Of a DNA stretch of 64,000 bases, positions 47,165 through 55,239 are shown piece after piece. The stretch spans positions 124,001-188,000 of the forward strand of contig NZ_VOHC01000028.1 in assembly GCF_007859275.1 (NCBI RefSeq). Direction: 5' to 3'. Source of the stretch: Planomicrobium sp. CPCC 101079 (lineage in GTDB: Bacteria > Bacillota > Bacilli > Bacillales_A > Planococcaceae). Made by a program: the position numbers and the translations under genes. The notes under the pieces are model-generated. The model searched no databases and had not been told where the DNA came from. It was given only the letters and a program-made list of their open reading frames with translations. Position 1 is the stretch's first letter, and the number at the start of each line of letters is the position of its first letter.

Positions 47165-48433
47165 CTAAATCAGGATGCCGCGTTTTTTCGCTTCAAACAG
47201 CAGTTCTTCACGAAAGTTTGGATGCGCAATACCGATTAAACGTTTTGCGCGCTCAGAAAGCGATACACCGTGAAGACGCGCAATGCCGTATTCCGTCACA
47301 ATATTGTCGACATCATTCTTTCCCGTTGTAACGACTGAGCCCGGAGCCAAATCGAGTTTGATGCGCGAGATGGAATCATTTTTTGCGGTCGACTGCAAGC
47401 AAATATATCCTTTGCCGTTTTCAGCAAACCGGACGCCTCTTGCGAAATCGATTTGGCCGCCGCTTGATGAATAGTATTTGCCGCCTACTGTTTCTGAAGC
47501 GCACTGGCCAAACAAATCCACTTCTGTTGTCGCATTGATTGACACGATATTTTTTTCTTTAGCAATTTCGCGCGGATCATTGACTAGGCTGACCGGCAGA
47601 AATTCGACCCCTGGGTTGTTATCGATAAAAACGTATAATTTTTTCGTTCCATAAGCGAATGTCGCAATAATCTTCCCAGGATGCGTAAATTTACGCGTTC
47701 CATCCACTGCCCCGGCATTTACCAGATCGACAATGCCATCCGGCAGCATTTCCGTGTGTATCCCTAAATGGCGATGGTCTTTCAACATGCTAATGACTGC
47801 ATTCGGCACTGAACCGATGCCGATTTGCAGCGTATCGCCATTTTCAATATCTGCGGTCACGGAAGATGCAATACGGATGTCCTTTTCTCCAATTTCAGAG
47901 GATTTCTCTTCGATTAGCGTCGCATTGTGTTCAACAAAGCCCGCAACTTGGCTGACATGAATTTGGTTGCGGCCATAGGTTTTTGGCATTTGGTTGTTCA
48001 CTTCCAGCACAAAGGGAACTTTGCCGATAAATTCCGCTACGTAATCCGCCTGTGTCCCCAACGTGAAATAGCCATGCTCATCCATCGGGGAAGCGACAGT
48101 CATGATCATCGACATTTTCGTTATTTTCTTTAGCATTCTCGGGACTTCGTGGAAATTATTTGGAACCAGCTCCAGTTTTGCTTGCTGGTAGACTTTTCTT
48201 GTGGCTCCGCTAAGAAAATACGAAACGTGCTTCAGCTGTTCAAACTGCCCTTCAATATATGGCCTAGGGCGCAAGGCCAACATTTGGTGAATGGTTACGC
48301 CGCTCAACTGTTCAGCATGTTCTTCCAGTAGATCGAGCAACCGGATCGGCTCCCCGTTTGCTATCGGAATAATGATATCTGCTCCCGGTTCGATCAAGCC
48401 GATCAAATCTGGAATACTCAACTTTTTGGTCAT
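47165..48433 (-). CDS. acetyl-CoA hydrolase/transferase family CoA-transferase
   Basis: A 422-residue family-I CoA-transferase of the 4-hydroxybutyrate/butyrate:acetate CoA-transferase group. The catalytic glutamate lies in INATTEVDLFGQCASE and the oxyanion and CoA segments in YYSSSGGQIDFARG and GSVVTTGKNDVDNIVTEYGIA. Family members move CoA between acyl-CoA and acetate or hydrolyse acetyl-CoA. The frame is open to 48529, but ATG 48433 follows GGGAGTGAGAG. No partner genes fix the substrate. Confidence 0.85.
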   Translation of the reverse strand: MTKKLSIPDLIGLIEPGADIIIPIANGEPIRLLDLLEEHAEQLSGVTIHQMLALRPRPYIEGQFEQLKHVSYFLSGATRKVYQQAKLELVPNNFHEVPRMLKKITKMSMIMTVASPMDEHGYFTLGTQADYVAEFIGKVPFVLEVNNQMPKTYGRNQIHVSQVAGFVEHNATLIEEKSSEIGEKDIRIASSVTADIENGDTLQIGIGSVPNAVISMLKDHRHLGIHTEMLPDGIVDLVNAGAVDGTRKFTHPGKIIATFAYGTKKLYVFIDNNPGVEFLPVSLVNDPREIAKEKNIVSINATTEVDLFGQCASETVGGKYYSSSGGQIDFARGVRFAENGKGYICLQSTAKNDSISRIKLDLAPGSVVTTGKNDVDNIVTEYGIARLHGVSLSERAKRLIGIAHPNFREELLFEAKKRGILI

Positions 48434-48536
48434 CCATCTCTCACTCCCACTTCTGCTACTATCGTTAAATTTTATCATAGTTTCTTTTATTTGCTTATTT
48501 TCAAATTTGCTATTTTTTCTGCAAAACAAAAAGCCA

Positions 48537-48749
48537 TCATTTTTGCTGACGGCTTCGTTGTATAACGCTTAAAACTATTCCACCTATGCCAAACGCTGCC
48601 ATCAAGCCCCATAAAATCAGCAAGATGGTAGAACCTACCCCTGGAGAGCCTTCGGAATTCGCATAAAACTGGAGGCCAAAAAAAGCTAAGCTGATGGCTG
48701 CAATTACAGCGAAATAAGCGATTCGGCCTTTAAAACTAAAATTTCTCAT
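48537..48749 (-). CDS. small two-helix membrane protein, 70 residues
   Basis: Two hydrophobic helices (about 10-27 and 40-62) joined by a glycine/serine-rich loop (NSEGSPGVGS), and a basic C-terminus (QRSRQQK). AAGGAG lies 8 nt before ATG 48749. It starts 30 bp after the stop of the next membrane protein gene and is probably co-transcribed with it. No family recognised. Confidence 0.7.
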   Translation of the reverse strand: MRNFSFKGRIAYFAVIAAISLAFFGLQFYANSEGSPGVGSTILLILWGLMAAFGIGGIVLSVIQRSRQQK

Positions 48750-48779
48750 AGAAAAAACTCCTTTGAATGATTGGATTCA

Positions 48780-49433
48780 CTATCGGGCTTTAGGGGGTTC
48801 CAAATGAATTTTGGTCCAGACAAGCGTGATTAGCAAGAACAATTCAAACGCATTGGTCGCTGCTGAACTTTTCACTGGAATCGGGACAGCGCTGCCTATA
48901 ACCATTATAACTGAACCCACCAACATCCATTTCCAGCCTGTTCTTTTCCATAACACGGCACCCGAAAAGACAAGTATTGCAGTCAATAGCAAGACCATGA
49001 TTGGCGGCCCGGCTGCAGGTTCTGCCGAAACATAGCGCAAAACCCCGTATTCCCGCGTGCTTTCCAAGTTGAGGTTGGCTGTTTCAAAGACATATTCGAT
49101 TGCTATTAGCGCAAGCGTATAGACTGCAGCGCCAGCCAAAACCGGTGCTTTCTTCACCCAGTCCACGCCGCCCTGATTTAAAGCTCCCCACGAAAATAAG
49201 ACAAGTGCAGGCGTCAAAAAAGCATGGATCCAAAAACGCGGCACACTTAACTTTTCAAGCAGTTCTCCTTCGCCGATAAATCTGCCGAGCGCAATTATGC
49301 CATTATCGTAAATAAGGCCAAGCACCACTAAAAACACAAGCGACATCATATTCCAATTTTTCTGGCGGCTTAGTCCCCATATCAGCACCAGGAGATAAGC
49401 TGCTGAAAAGAAAAAGTAAAGAATTGTATCCAT
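48780..49433 (-). CDS. membrane protein of unknown function, about seven helices
   Basis: A 217-residue hydrophobic protein with about seven transmembrane segments between residues 1 and 210. It includes ILYFFFSAAYLLVLIWGL at the N-terminus, a polar YDNGIIALGRFIGEGELLEKL between TM2 and TM3, and HAFLTPALVLFSWG. I do not recognise the family. ATG 49433 lies 5 nt behind AAGGAG. It precedes the two-helix membrane protein gene in a likely operon. A sigmaB-like element is found upstream. Confidence 0.7.
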   Translation of the reverse strand: MDTILYFFFSAAYLLVLIWGLSRQKNWNMMSLVFLVVLGLIYDNGIIALGRFIGEGELLEKLSVPRFWIHAFLTPALVLFSWGALNQGGVDWVKKAPVLAGAAVYTLALIAIEYVFETANLNLESTREYGVLRYVSAEPAAGPPIMVLLLTAILVFSGAVLWKRTGWKWMLVGSVIMVIGSAVPIPVKSSAATNAFELFLLITLVWTKIHLEPPKAR

Positions 49434-49469
49434 GTTTTCTCCTTCCGGAACCGCTCTGTTAGTTTTGTC

Positions 49470-49495
49470 ATTCACTATTCAGGAAGGAATTAAAC
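49470..49495 (-). promoter_or_regulatory. possible sigmaB promoter
   Basis: Minus-strand GTTTAA (49490-49495), 14-bp spacer, GTGAAT (49470-49475). The -35 box is perfect; one mismatch in the -10 box. It lies 37 bp before the start codon at 49433. Confidence 0.35.
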
Positions 49496-49528
49496 ACTGA
49501 CGAATGGATAAATAACTGGCACAACTCT

Positions 49529-52500
49529 TTACTTAAGCAAAAAACGAGTCTGGCTGTAGCCTTCTTTCGATTTTTTCACTTCTAAAATTGCCGGGATAGC
49601 TGATTTCAATTCTTGAACGTGGGAGATGACCCCGATCATCCGGCCAGACTTCTGCAAATCGATCAAGGTTTCAATCGATTTGTTCAGCGATTCTTCATCA
49701 AGCGAGCCAAATCCTTCGTCGATGAACATGGTGTCTATCGATACACTGCCTTGAAAGCTTTGGATAACATCCGCCATGCCAAGCGCAAGGCATAATGAAG
49801 CATTAAACTTCTCTCCGCCCGACAAAGTTTTGACGTCGCGCGTCTGTCCTGTGTACGAATCATAGACATCAAGCCCCAGTCCGCTTTGTTTGCCCCGTGC
49901 TTCCTGGCGGTCGCTGCGGATCAAGTAAAATTGGCCATTCGACAATTCTCTCAGACGTTCATTGGCGGAGTGAATGATTTGTTCCAAGTATTCAATTTGC
50001 AAGTATCGTTCAAATGAAATTTTTTGCGGGTTCTGGCCGCGGATCATATCATGCAAATCAGCAACCCGGCTCATTTCCTGTTCTGCCTGTGCTGCTAGTT
50101 CAGTTGCTTGGGCAATCTTGCCGATCAAAGCCACCGCTGTTTTTTCAAACTCTCTAGAGTGATTCAATTGAGCAAAAGCTTGTTCGTAAATGCGTTTCAA
50201 TTCAGCAAGCTCGGCTTCGAGATCGGCCGAATTTGTTTTTTCGCGCCCTACGAGCAAAATTTCCAATTCCTTCACTTGTTCAACCAATGTATGGCGGTTC
50301 TGCTTATAAACTTCGATTTCTTTTTTCAACGCCATTTGCTCTGATTCTGTCAGTTTTGCTTGATGATAAGCCGATTCCGCTTCAAACGCCGACTTTTGAA
50401 GTGCAGCGAAAAACTGTTGGCCGGCCTGTTCTTTTTTATTTTTTACTTCTTCGGCTGTATTTTCGGCATGTTCGAGTGCTACAACTGTAGAAGCTTTTGT
50501 TTCTTTCGCCGCTTGGAAACGCTCCTGCGCTTGTGCCCATAGTTTTTCAAGCCGGTCTTTTTCGGCCAAAGCTTGTTGAATATGCTTTTCCAAAACGGCA
50601 AGAACCCGGATCTCCTCTGGAATGGACAACAACTGCTGCTCAAAAACAGCTGTCGCTGTCTCAAACACTGCCCGTTGTTTTTGCATGGCCGCTGCCGCAT
50701 CTTCTCTAAGCCGTTCAAATTGTTCCACTTGTTGCGTCGATTGTCCAAGGGTTTCTTTTAGAGCGCGCAGCTTTTGCTTGTCTTTTTGCAACTCCCCGAC
50801 TTCCGCATCCAGCTCTTTTCGTTCCGTTTCCAGACCCGGATAGGCTTCTTCCACCAATTCCGGTTTTAATCCAAAGCTAAGCGCTTCCGATTTCTTATCG
50901 TCCAACTGTTCAGCCAATGCATTTAATCGGGCTGATGCATCGCGGAATCGGCTGTCCACTTTGTCGAGTTTGGACTTCTCCAAATCGAGCTGCTCCTTCG
51001 AAACCATCGATTCATGCGTGTGTTTGATTTTATTGGGATGTTCTAAACTTCCGCATACCGGGCACGCTTCGCCTTCATGCAATTGCTCCGCCAGCACTTT
51101 TGCTTGATCAGCAAACCAGCTCGCTTCAAGCTCCGCATAGTGGGCCGCAGCTTGCAGATGCGCCGCTTCCAATGCCCGGCTTTCCTTCTCCTGCTTTGTC
51201 CAGCTGCTTTTTGCAGTAAGGAATGCTGCCGCTATTCGGCATTTGTCTTTCACTTCCGCCAAGTTTGCATTTTTCGCATCAAACGCCTCAACTTTTTGCT
51301 CCAGCTCTGCCGCTTGTAGGGCTATCTTCTCGCGGACCTGCTTTTCAGTTTGCCAAGTTTCTTCAGCAGATTTCGCCTCTGCCGCCGCTTGTTTTGCCAG
51401 CGCTTCAAGTCGCTTGAGTTCCGCTCTTTTCCCGTCCAATTCTTCCACAGCCGGAAGTTTGCTTTGCAATTCGATGACCTTTTTATGAAGCTGCTCCCGC
51501 TCACTTTGGCGTTTTTCTTGCACCACAAATTCCGCCTCTGCCGCGCTCCATTGATCAAGAGCGGTCTGTGCATTTTCTTGGGCCGCTTTTAATAGCCCCA
51601 TTTTCTCAGCTTCACTTGCTTGCAGTTCTCTAAAAAAGTTTTCCAGCCCTTCGATTAAACTTGCGCGTTCCGCATGTTGCAAACGCCGTTCTTTTTCTTC
51701 AAAAGCCGGAAGTTCAGCTGTCATCCGCTCCAGCCGTTCTCTTTTTTGCGCCAACTCGTCAAAACGGTCATTCCACTGTTTCGCTTCATGGAAAATCTGC
51801 TGTTTTTCTGCATGCCGTTTATAAGCACTTTGGTACACCGTCTCATCCGAAACAATCTTTTCTTCATAAAATTCCGCTTCTTGCCCAAGGGCTGCCATCA
51901 CTTGGTGAACATTGTAATGGTCGCGCGAAAGCAGCTCAAAAATCGCCGAATCCCGCTCAGGAAGTGAGGATGCAATGCTTCGGATGTGGCTTGCCAAAAC
52001 CTGCTCTTCCAATTGAAACGCTTTTGCCGCTGCGTCTTTCTTTTGCTTCAGCCGTTCACTAATCATTTTATAAGGTTCGGTTTTGAAAATTTTGCGTAAA
52101 ATTTCTTCTTTGTTATCGGTTTCCGAAGTCAACAGCTTGCGGAATTCGCCTTGCGGCAACATGACGATTTGGCTGAACTGATTTTGGGACAAGCCGATGA
52201 TTTCTTCTACTCGGCGGTTGATTTCCGAAACGATTTGCCGTTCGACGCATGGTTTTTCGCCATCTTCACATTTCTCGAAAAACTCATAGCGTTCGCCAGT
52301 CGCGCCTTTATTGCCTTTTTTCACATGGCCCATTTGGCGCAAAATCCGGTATACCTTATTATGTATCTCGAATTCCATTTCAACACACGTATGCGTTCCA
52401 TCATCGGCGAAGTCACTCCGCAAAATCCGTGATTCACTGCGGTCTGAACCGCTTGCCGATCCATAAAGCGCAAAACAAATGCCGTCAAAAATCGTTGTCT

Positions 52501-52621
52501 TTCCTGAACCGGTGCTCCCTGAGATGACAAACAACTGATTGCCTTGCAAATCTGCAAAATCAATCACTTCTGTTTGTTTATATGGTCCAAACGCGGTCAG
52601 TTTTAATTTTAGGGGCCTCAT
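49529..52621 (-). CDS. sbcC: nuclease SbcCD ATPase subunit SbcC
   Basis: SMC-like ATPase of 1030 residues that with SbcD cuts DNA hairpins and processes double-strand ends. Walker A GSTGSGKTTIFDG is at about 35-47. Two long coiled coils flank the zinc hook CPVCGSLEH (about residue 520), and the C-terminal signature TLSGGEKFNASLCLALGMA and Walker B DTMFIDEGFGSLDEES complete the split ATPase. The start codon overlaps the sbcD stop (ATGA, 4 bp). It is the second gene of the sbcDC operon. Confidence 0.95.
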   Translation of the reverse strand: MRPLKLKLTAFGPYKQTEVIDFADLQGNQLFVISGSTGSGKTTIFDGICFALYGSASGSDRSESRILRSDFADDGTHTCVEMEFEIHNKVYRILRQMGHVKKGNKGATGERYEFFEKCEDGEKPCVERQIVSEINRRVEEIIGLSQNQFSQIVMLPQGEFRKLLTSETDNKEEILRKIFKTEPYKMISERLKQKKDAAAKAFQLEEQVLASHIRSIASSLPERDSAIFELLSRDHYNVHQVMAALGQEAEFYEEKIVSDETVYQSAYKRHAEKQQIFHEAKQWNDRFDELAQKRERLERMTAELPAFEEKERRLQHAERASLIEGLENFFRELQASEAEKMGLLKAAQENAQTALDQWSAAEAEFVVQEKRQSEREQLHKKVIELQSKLPAVEELDGKRAELKRLEALAKQAAAEAKSAEETWQTEKQVREKIALQAAELEQKVEAFDAKNANLAEVKDKCRIAAAFLTAKSSWTKQEKESRALEAAHLQAAAHYAELEASWFADQAKVLAEQLHEGEACPVCGSLEHPNKIKHTHESMVSKEQLDLEKSKLDKVDSRFRDASARLNALAEQLDDKKSEALSFGLKPELVEEAYPGLETERKELDAEVGELQKDKQKLRALKETLGQSTQQVEQFERLREDAAAAMQKQRAVFETATAVFEQQLLSIPEEIRVLAVLEKHIQQALAEKDRLEKLWAQAQERFQAAKETKASTVVALEHAENTAEEVKNKKEQAGQQFFAALQKSAFEAESAYHQAKLTESEQMALKKEIEVYKQNRHTLVEQVKELEILLVGREKTNSADLEAELAELKRIYEQAFAQLNHSREFEKTAVALIGKIAQATELAAQAEQEMSRVADLHDMIRGQNPQKISFERYLQIEYLEQIIHSANERLRELSNGQFYLIRSDRQEARGKQSGLGLDVYDSYTGQTRDVKTLSGGEKFNASLCLALGMADVIQSFQGSVSIDTMFIDEGFGSLDEESLNKSIETLIDLQKSGRMIGVISHVQELKSAIPAILEVKKSKEGYSQTRFLLK

Positions 52622-53784
52622 ACGCTCACCCCTTCTTTCTTATCGCTTTCTTTACTTAAAAACTCTTCCAATACGTCTTTGAAAATTGCCTCTGTCTCTT
52701 TTGAAGCCGCCTCGCCTTTCACTTCTTCGTAAAATGCTTTGAACAGCGACAGTGAATCCATTTTCCTGCGGGCGCCGGTTCCGCTTTGCCCAGCCGTTCC
52801 ACTGAAGTTTTTCCGTTCCACATGCATGGCATTAGGATACACCGAACGCACTTTTTCCATCGGATACAAAATCGGCGCATCGTCCAACAGTTTGACAAAT
52901 ACAAAATCTTCATTGAGCTCATGCTTCAAAATTTCTTCCATTGTGCCTTCAACCGTCCGCATATCACGGTTTGGCGCAAACAAACGTTTCTCGACTGTCA
53001 CTTCGCCGCTGGCATTCAGTTCCACCACATGAAATCCTTTTTGGTGCTTTTCTTCAGAAATCGAGTATTTCAGCGGTGATCCCGCATAACGAATGGTGTC
53101 ATTCAGTACATAATGGGCTTTGTGCAAATGCCCGAGTGCAGTGTAATGAAAGCCGTCAAAATGATGCGCCGAAACATGTTCCGCCCCGCCAATAGCCAGC
53201 GGGCGCTCAGAATCGCTCGTATTATCTTCCTGTTCACCGTGCGGCGTAACAAATGCATGTCCGACGAGAACGTGACGGGCGCTAGGATCAAGCGATTGTT
53301 TGATATTTTCTGTGATTGCCTTCATGGCATCATTATGCGAACGGATTTCCGGATCATCAAAGGCATATTTAACTAGCGAAGGATCGGTGTACGGGACCAG
53401 GTGAAAATGGACTTCCCCGTGTTCATCCTTCAAGATGACCGGCTCATGTTCTTTGTGGACATGCCCAGCGATATGGATGCCGTTCATCTTCATGATGCGG
53501 CTGGCAAAATTCAAACGGCCTGGGCTGTCGTGGTTACCTGCTACGGCAAGCACCGGCGTGTTTAACTCCAGGACAATTTTGGCCAATATTTCATCAAGCA
53601 AATTGACTGCATCAGTCGGCGGCACCGCCCGGTCGTATAAATCTCCTGCAATGACTACCGCGTCAGGTTGTTCTTCTTCTATGGCAGCGATCAGTTGGTT
53701 CAAGACAAAGCGTTGCTCTTCTGTCATGTAAACACCTTGAATCAGCTTGCCTAAATGCCAATCGGCAGTATGGAAAAATTTCAT
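52618..53784 (-). CDS. sbcD: nuclease SbcCD exonuclease subunit SbcD
   Basis: Mre11-type Mn2+-dependent nuclease of 388 residues. The metal-site motifs DWHLGK, VVIAGDLYDRA, AVAGNHDSPGR and VGHAF...TALGHLH are in order, and a C-terminal capping domain follows. ATG 53784 comes 12 nt after AAAGGAG; an in-frame start at 53832 would lie beyond the promoter's -10 box. A LexA-like GAAT-N4-GTTC sits between the promoter and the gene, so SOS control is likely. Confidence 0.95.
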   Translation of the reverse strand: MKFFHTADWHLGKLIQGVYMTEEQRFVLNQLIAAIEEEQPDAVVIAGDLYDRAVPPTDAVNLLDEILAKIVLELNTPVLAVAGNHDSPGRLNFASRIMKMNGIHIAGHVHKEHEPVILKDEHGEVHFHLVPYTDPSLVKYAFDDPEIRSHNDAMKAITENIKQSLDPSARHVLVGHAFVTPHGEQEDNTSDSERPLAIGGAEHVSAHHFDGFHYTALGHLHKAHYVLNDTIRYAGSPLKYSISEEKHQKGFHVVELNASGEVTVEKRLFAPNRDMRTVEGTMEEILKHELNEDFVFVKLLDDAPILYPMEKVRSVYPNAMHVERKNFSGTAGQSGTGARRKMDSLSLFKAFYEEVKGEAASKETEAIFKDVLEEFLSKESDKKEGVSV

Positions 53785-53813
53785 GGTTTCTTGCTCCTTT
53801 CCACAGTTAAAAA

Positions 53814-53825
53814 GAATATATGTTC
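53814..53825. promoter_or_regulatory. LexA-type box on the sbcDC side
   Basis: GAATATATGTTC, one mismatch from the GAAC-N4-GTTC core of the Bacillus LexA/DinR site. It lies 5 bp downstream of the sbcD -10 box (minus-strand TATAAT, 53831-53836), a blocking position. Confidence 0.55.
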
Positions 53826-53830
53826 GTTCC

Positions 53831-53836
53831 ATTATA
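53831..53836 (-). promoter_or_regulatory. -10 box of the sbcDC promoter
   Basis: A perfect TATAAT on the minus strand, 46 bp before the sbcD start codon. The -35 region (GAAACA at 17 bp) is poor. Confidence 0.5.
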
Positions 53837-53852
53837 CACGAAATCCGTTCGC

Positions 53853-53881
53853 TTGTTTCCTTTAAATAATTGGGTTATAAT
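53853..53881 (+). promoter_or_regulatory. sigmaA promoter of the small SOS-linked gene
   Basis: TTGTTT (53853-53858), 17-bp spacer, TATAAT (53876-53881). The LexA-type box begins 2 bp after it. Confidence 0.65.
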
Positions 53882-53883
53882 AA

Positions 53884-53895
53884 GAACAAACGTTC
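53884..53895. promoter_or_regulatory. LexA-type box on the plus-strand side
   Basis: GAACAAACGTTC matches the GAAC-N4-GTTC core exactly and covers the predicted transcription start of the 73-residue protein gene. Confidence 0.7.
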
Positions 53896-53915
53896 TATTC
53901 GAGGGAGTGAAAATC

Positions 53916-54137
53916 ATGAAAGCACAAATTCTCAAAGCCTTTAAACACCAACAACTCATTGACATGATGTACATGGCGAACGATGGTTCCATCAGCAAGC
54001 GACGGATTAAAATATTGAAAGTGAGCGGCGACACGTTCCAGGCTTATTGCTTTCTGCGGAACAAAAAACGCACGTTTAAAGTAGAGAATGTGCTTTCATT
54101 GATTCCGGTAACGCAAAAAGAACGCCTGATCATCTAA
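53916..54137 (+). CDS. small WYL-like protein, 73 residues, with LexA-type operator
   Basis: A basic protein starting MKAQILKAFKHQQLIDMMYM. The strand pattern IDMMYMANDGSISKRRIKILKV...FQAYCFLRNKKRTFKVENVLSL resembles a minimal WYL domain, a fold that binds nucleic acid or ligands in DNA-damage and defence regulators; the similarity is by eye and needs support. GGGAG precedes ATG 53916. It is divergent from sbcDC and has a perfect LexA-type core at its start site, so it is probably a DNA-damage gene of unknown function. Confidence 0.7.
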   Translation: MKAQILKAFKHQQLIDMMYMANDGSISKRRIKILKVSGDTFQAYCFLRNKKRTFKVENVLSLIPVTQKERLII

Positions 54138-54189
54138 TCCGGCTTCCAAATATGTTAAACTGAAAGAAATGGCTGTTGGAGGGATTAGC

Positions 54190-54630
54190 ATGAGATTGAC
54201 AGTTTACCTGGCCGGAGAAATTCATAGCGCGTGGCGCGAGGAACTTAAGAAAAAAGCATTGGCATTAAGGCTGCCCGTTGATTTTGTCGGACCGATGGAA
54301 AATCATGAGCGTTCAGATAACATCGGTGAAGAAATTCTGGGCAAACAGACCGACGCGTTAGCCAAAGACATGACTGCCTCCAGTTTCAACAATCTGCGGA
54401 CCGGGGTTTTGATCCATAAAGCGGATCTCGTCATCGCTTTTTTTGGTGAGCAGTATAAACAGTGGAATACCGCCATGGATGCCAGTTCCGCGATTGCAGC
54501 CGGCAAACCGCTGATCATCATTCGACCTGAAAACCTGCACCATCCGTTAAAAGAGCTGTCCCGAAAAGCGAGCGCTACCGTCGCAACCGTCGACCAAGCC
54601 CTCAAAGCATTATCGTATATTTTCGAATGA
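54190..54630 (+). CDS. ytoQ: YtoQ-family protein
   Basis: A 146-residue protein with VYLAGEIHSAWREEL at the N-terminus, VDFVGPMENHERSDNIG and KADLVIAFFGEQYKQWNTAMDASSAIAAGKPLII, a nucleoside 2-deoxyribosyltransferase-like core as in B. subtilis YtoQ. Function is not established. GGAGGG precedes ATG 54190; the frame extends seven codons upstream without need. It lies 52 bp after the WYL-like gene and may be read from the same promoter. It ends in a strong terminator. Confidence 0.88.
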   Translation: MRLTVYLAGEIHSAWREELKKKALALRLPVDFVGPMENHERSDNIGEEILGKQTDALAKDMTASSFNNLRTGVLIHKADLVIAFFGEQYKQWNTAMDASSAIAAGKPLIIIRPENLHHPLKELSRKASATVATVDQALKALSYIFE

Positions 54631-54633
54631 CAA

Positions 54634-54667
54634 AACACGGCCATTGCAGAGATGGCCGTGTTTTTTT
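54634..54667 (+). terminator. intrinsic terminator of ytoQ
   Basis: An 11-bp stem AACACGGCCAT / ATGGCCGTGTT followed by T residues; the T run joins directly to the end of the repeat at 54668. Confidence 0.9.
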
Positions 54668-54833
54668 CAGCTTGTTGAGAAAGTTAACGTTGTATGAGCA
54701 ATCATCCCATAACCGATAGTTCGCCAATCAGCTGCGCTTGCCGCGGGCGAGCGAGGAGGCTTAGGCCGCACCCCGCGGAAAGCGTCCGCTTGGAGCGCAA
54801 TGTGAAAAGAGCAACAAGAGTTTCTCGACAGCC
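54668..54833. repeat. structured intergenic repeat, short copy (166 bp)
   Basis: Nearly identical to both ends of the 428-bp copy at 27786-28213 but lacks the middle. The join falls at GCGAGCG (54747-54753), a 7-mer that occurs twice in the long copy (27932-27938 and 28127-28133), so deletion between short direct repeats explains most of it. It lies exactly between the ytoQ terminator and the terminator of the convergent DUF4870 gene. Confidence 0.8.
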
Positions 54834-54872
54834 CAATAAAAAAAACGCCCTAATGGACGTTTTTTTTATTGG
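54833..54872 (-). terminator. intrinsic terminator overlapping the end of the DUF4870 gene
   Basis: A 15-bp stem of CCAATAAAAAAAACG and its complement (54833-54847 with 54858-54872), very A/T-rich, including the stop codon. Confidence 0.7.
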
Positions 54873-55183
54873 TACCAGCTTCCGACAAATGGGTAGTCGA
54901 AGCGCTCGCCGTTCAATGCTCTGATGATGCCCAGGATTGGCACGACAACTGTCATAATTCCGAAGATAATTAACATAGGGAAACCGATGATGACAAACAT
55001 TAGCAGCGTCGAAATGAAAATCAGAACACCCATGACCAACTGGAACAGCAAGGCTTGAATAGACAATTTCTTTACTTCCTTATCGTCCGTAATGAGAAAG
55101 ACGATAAACGGTACTAGAAATGGAGCAAAAAAGGCACTGGCGTGGACAAGGACTTTTAATCCGGTATTTTGCATAAGTTTCAT
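54866..55183 (-). CDS. DUF4870-domain membrane protein
   Basis: A 105-residue membrane protein with three hydrophobic segments (about 9-30, 43-66, 68-92). It has DDKEVKKLSIQALLFQLVMG between TM1 and TM2, which with the C-terminal GIIRALNGERFDYPFVG is characteristic of DUF4870 (Tic20-like). Function unknown. The gene is single, convergent with ytoQ. Confidence 0.85.
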   Translation of the reverse strand: MKLMQNTGLKVLVHASAFFAPFLVPFIVFLITDDKEVKKLSIQALLFQLVMGVLIFISTLLMFVIIGFPMLIIFGIMTVVVPILGIIRALNGERFDYPFVGSWYQ

Positions 55184-55239
55184 CTCCAGTCATTTTCTAA
55201 TACCTGTTATACGAGCGACCAGTTGAAAAGTTCCGCTTT

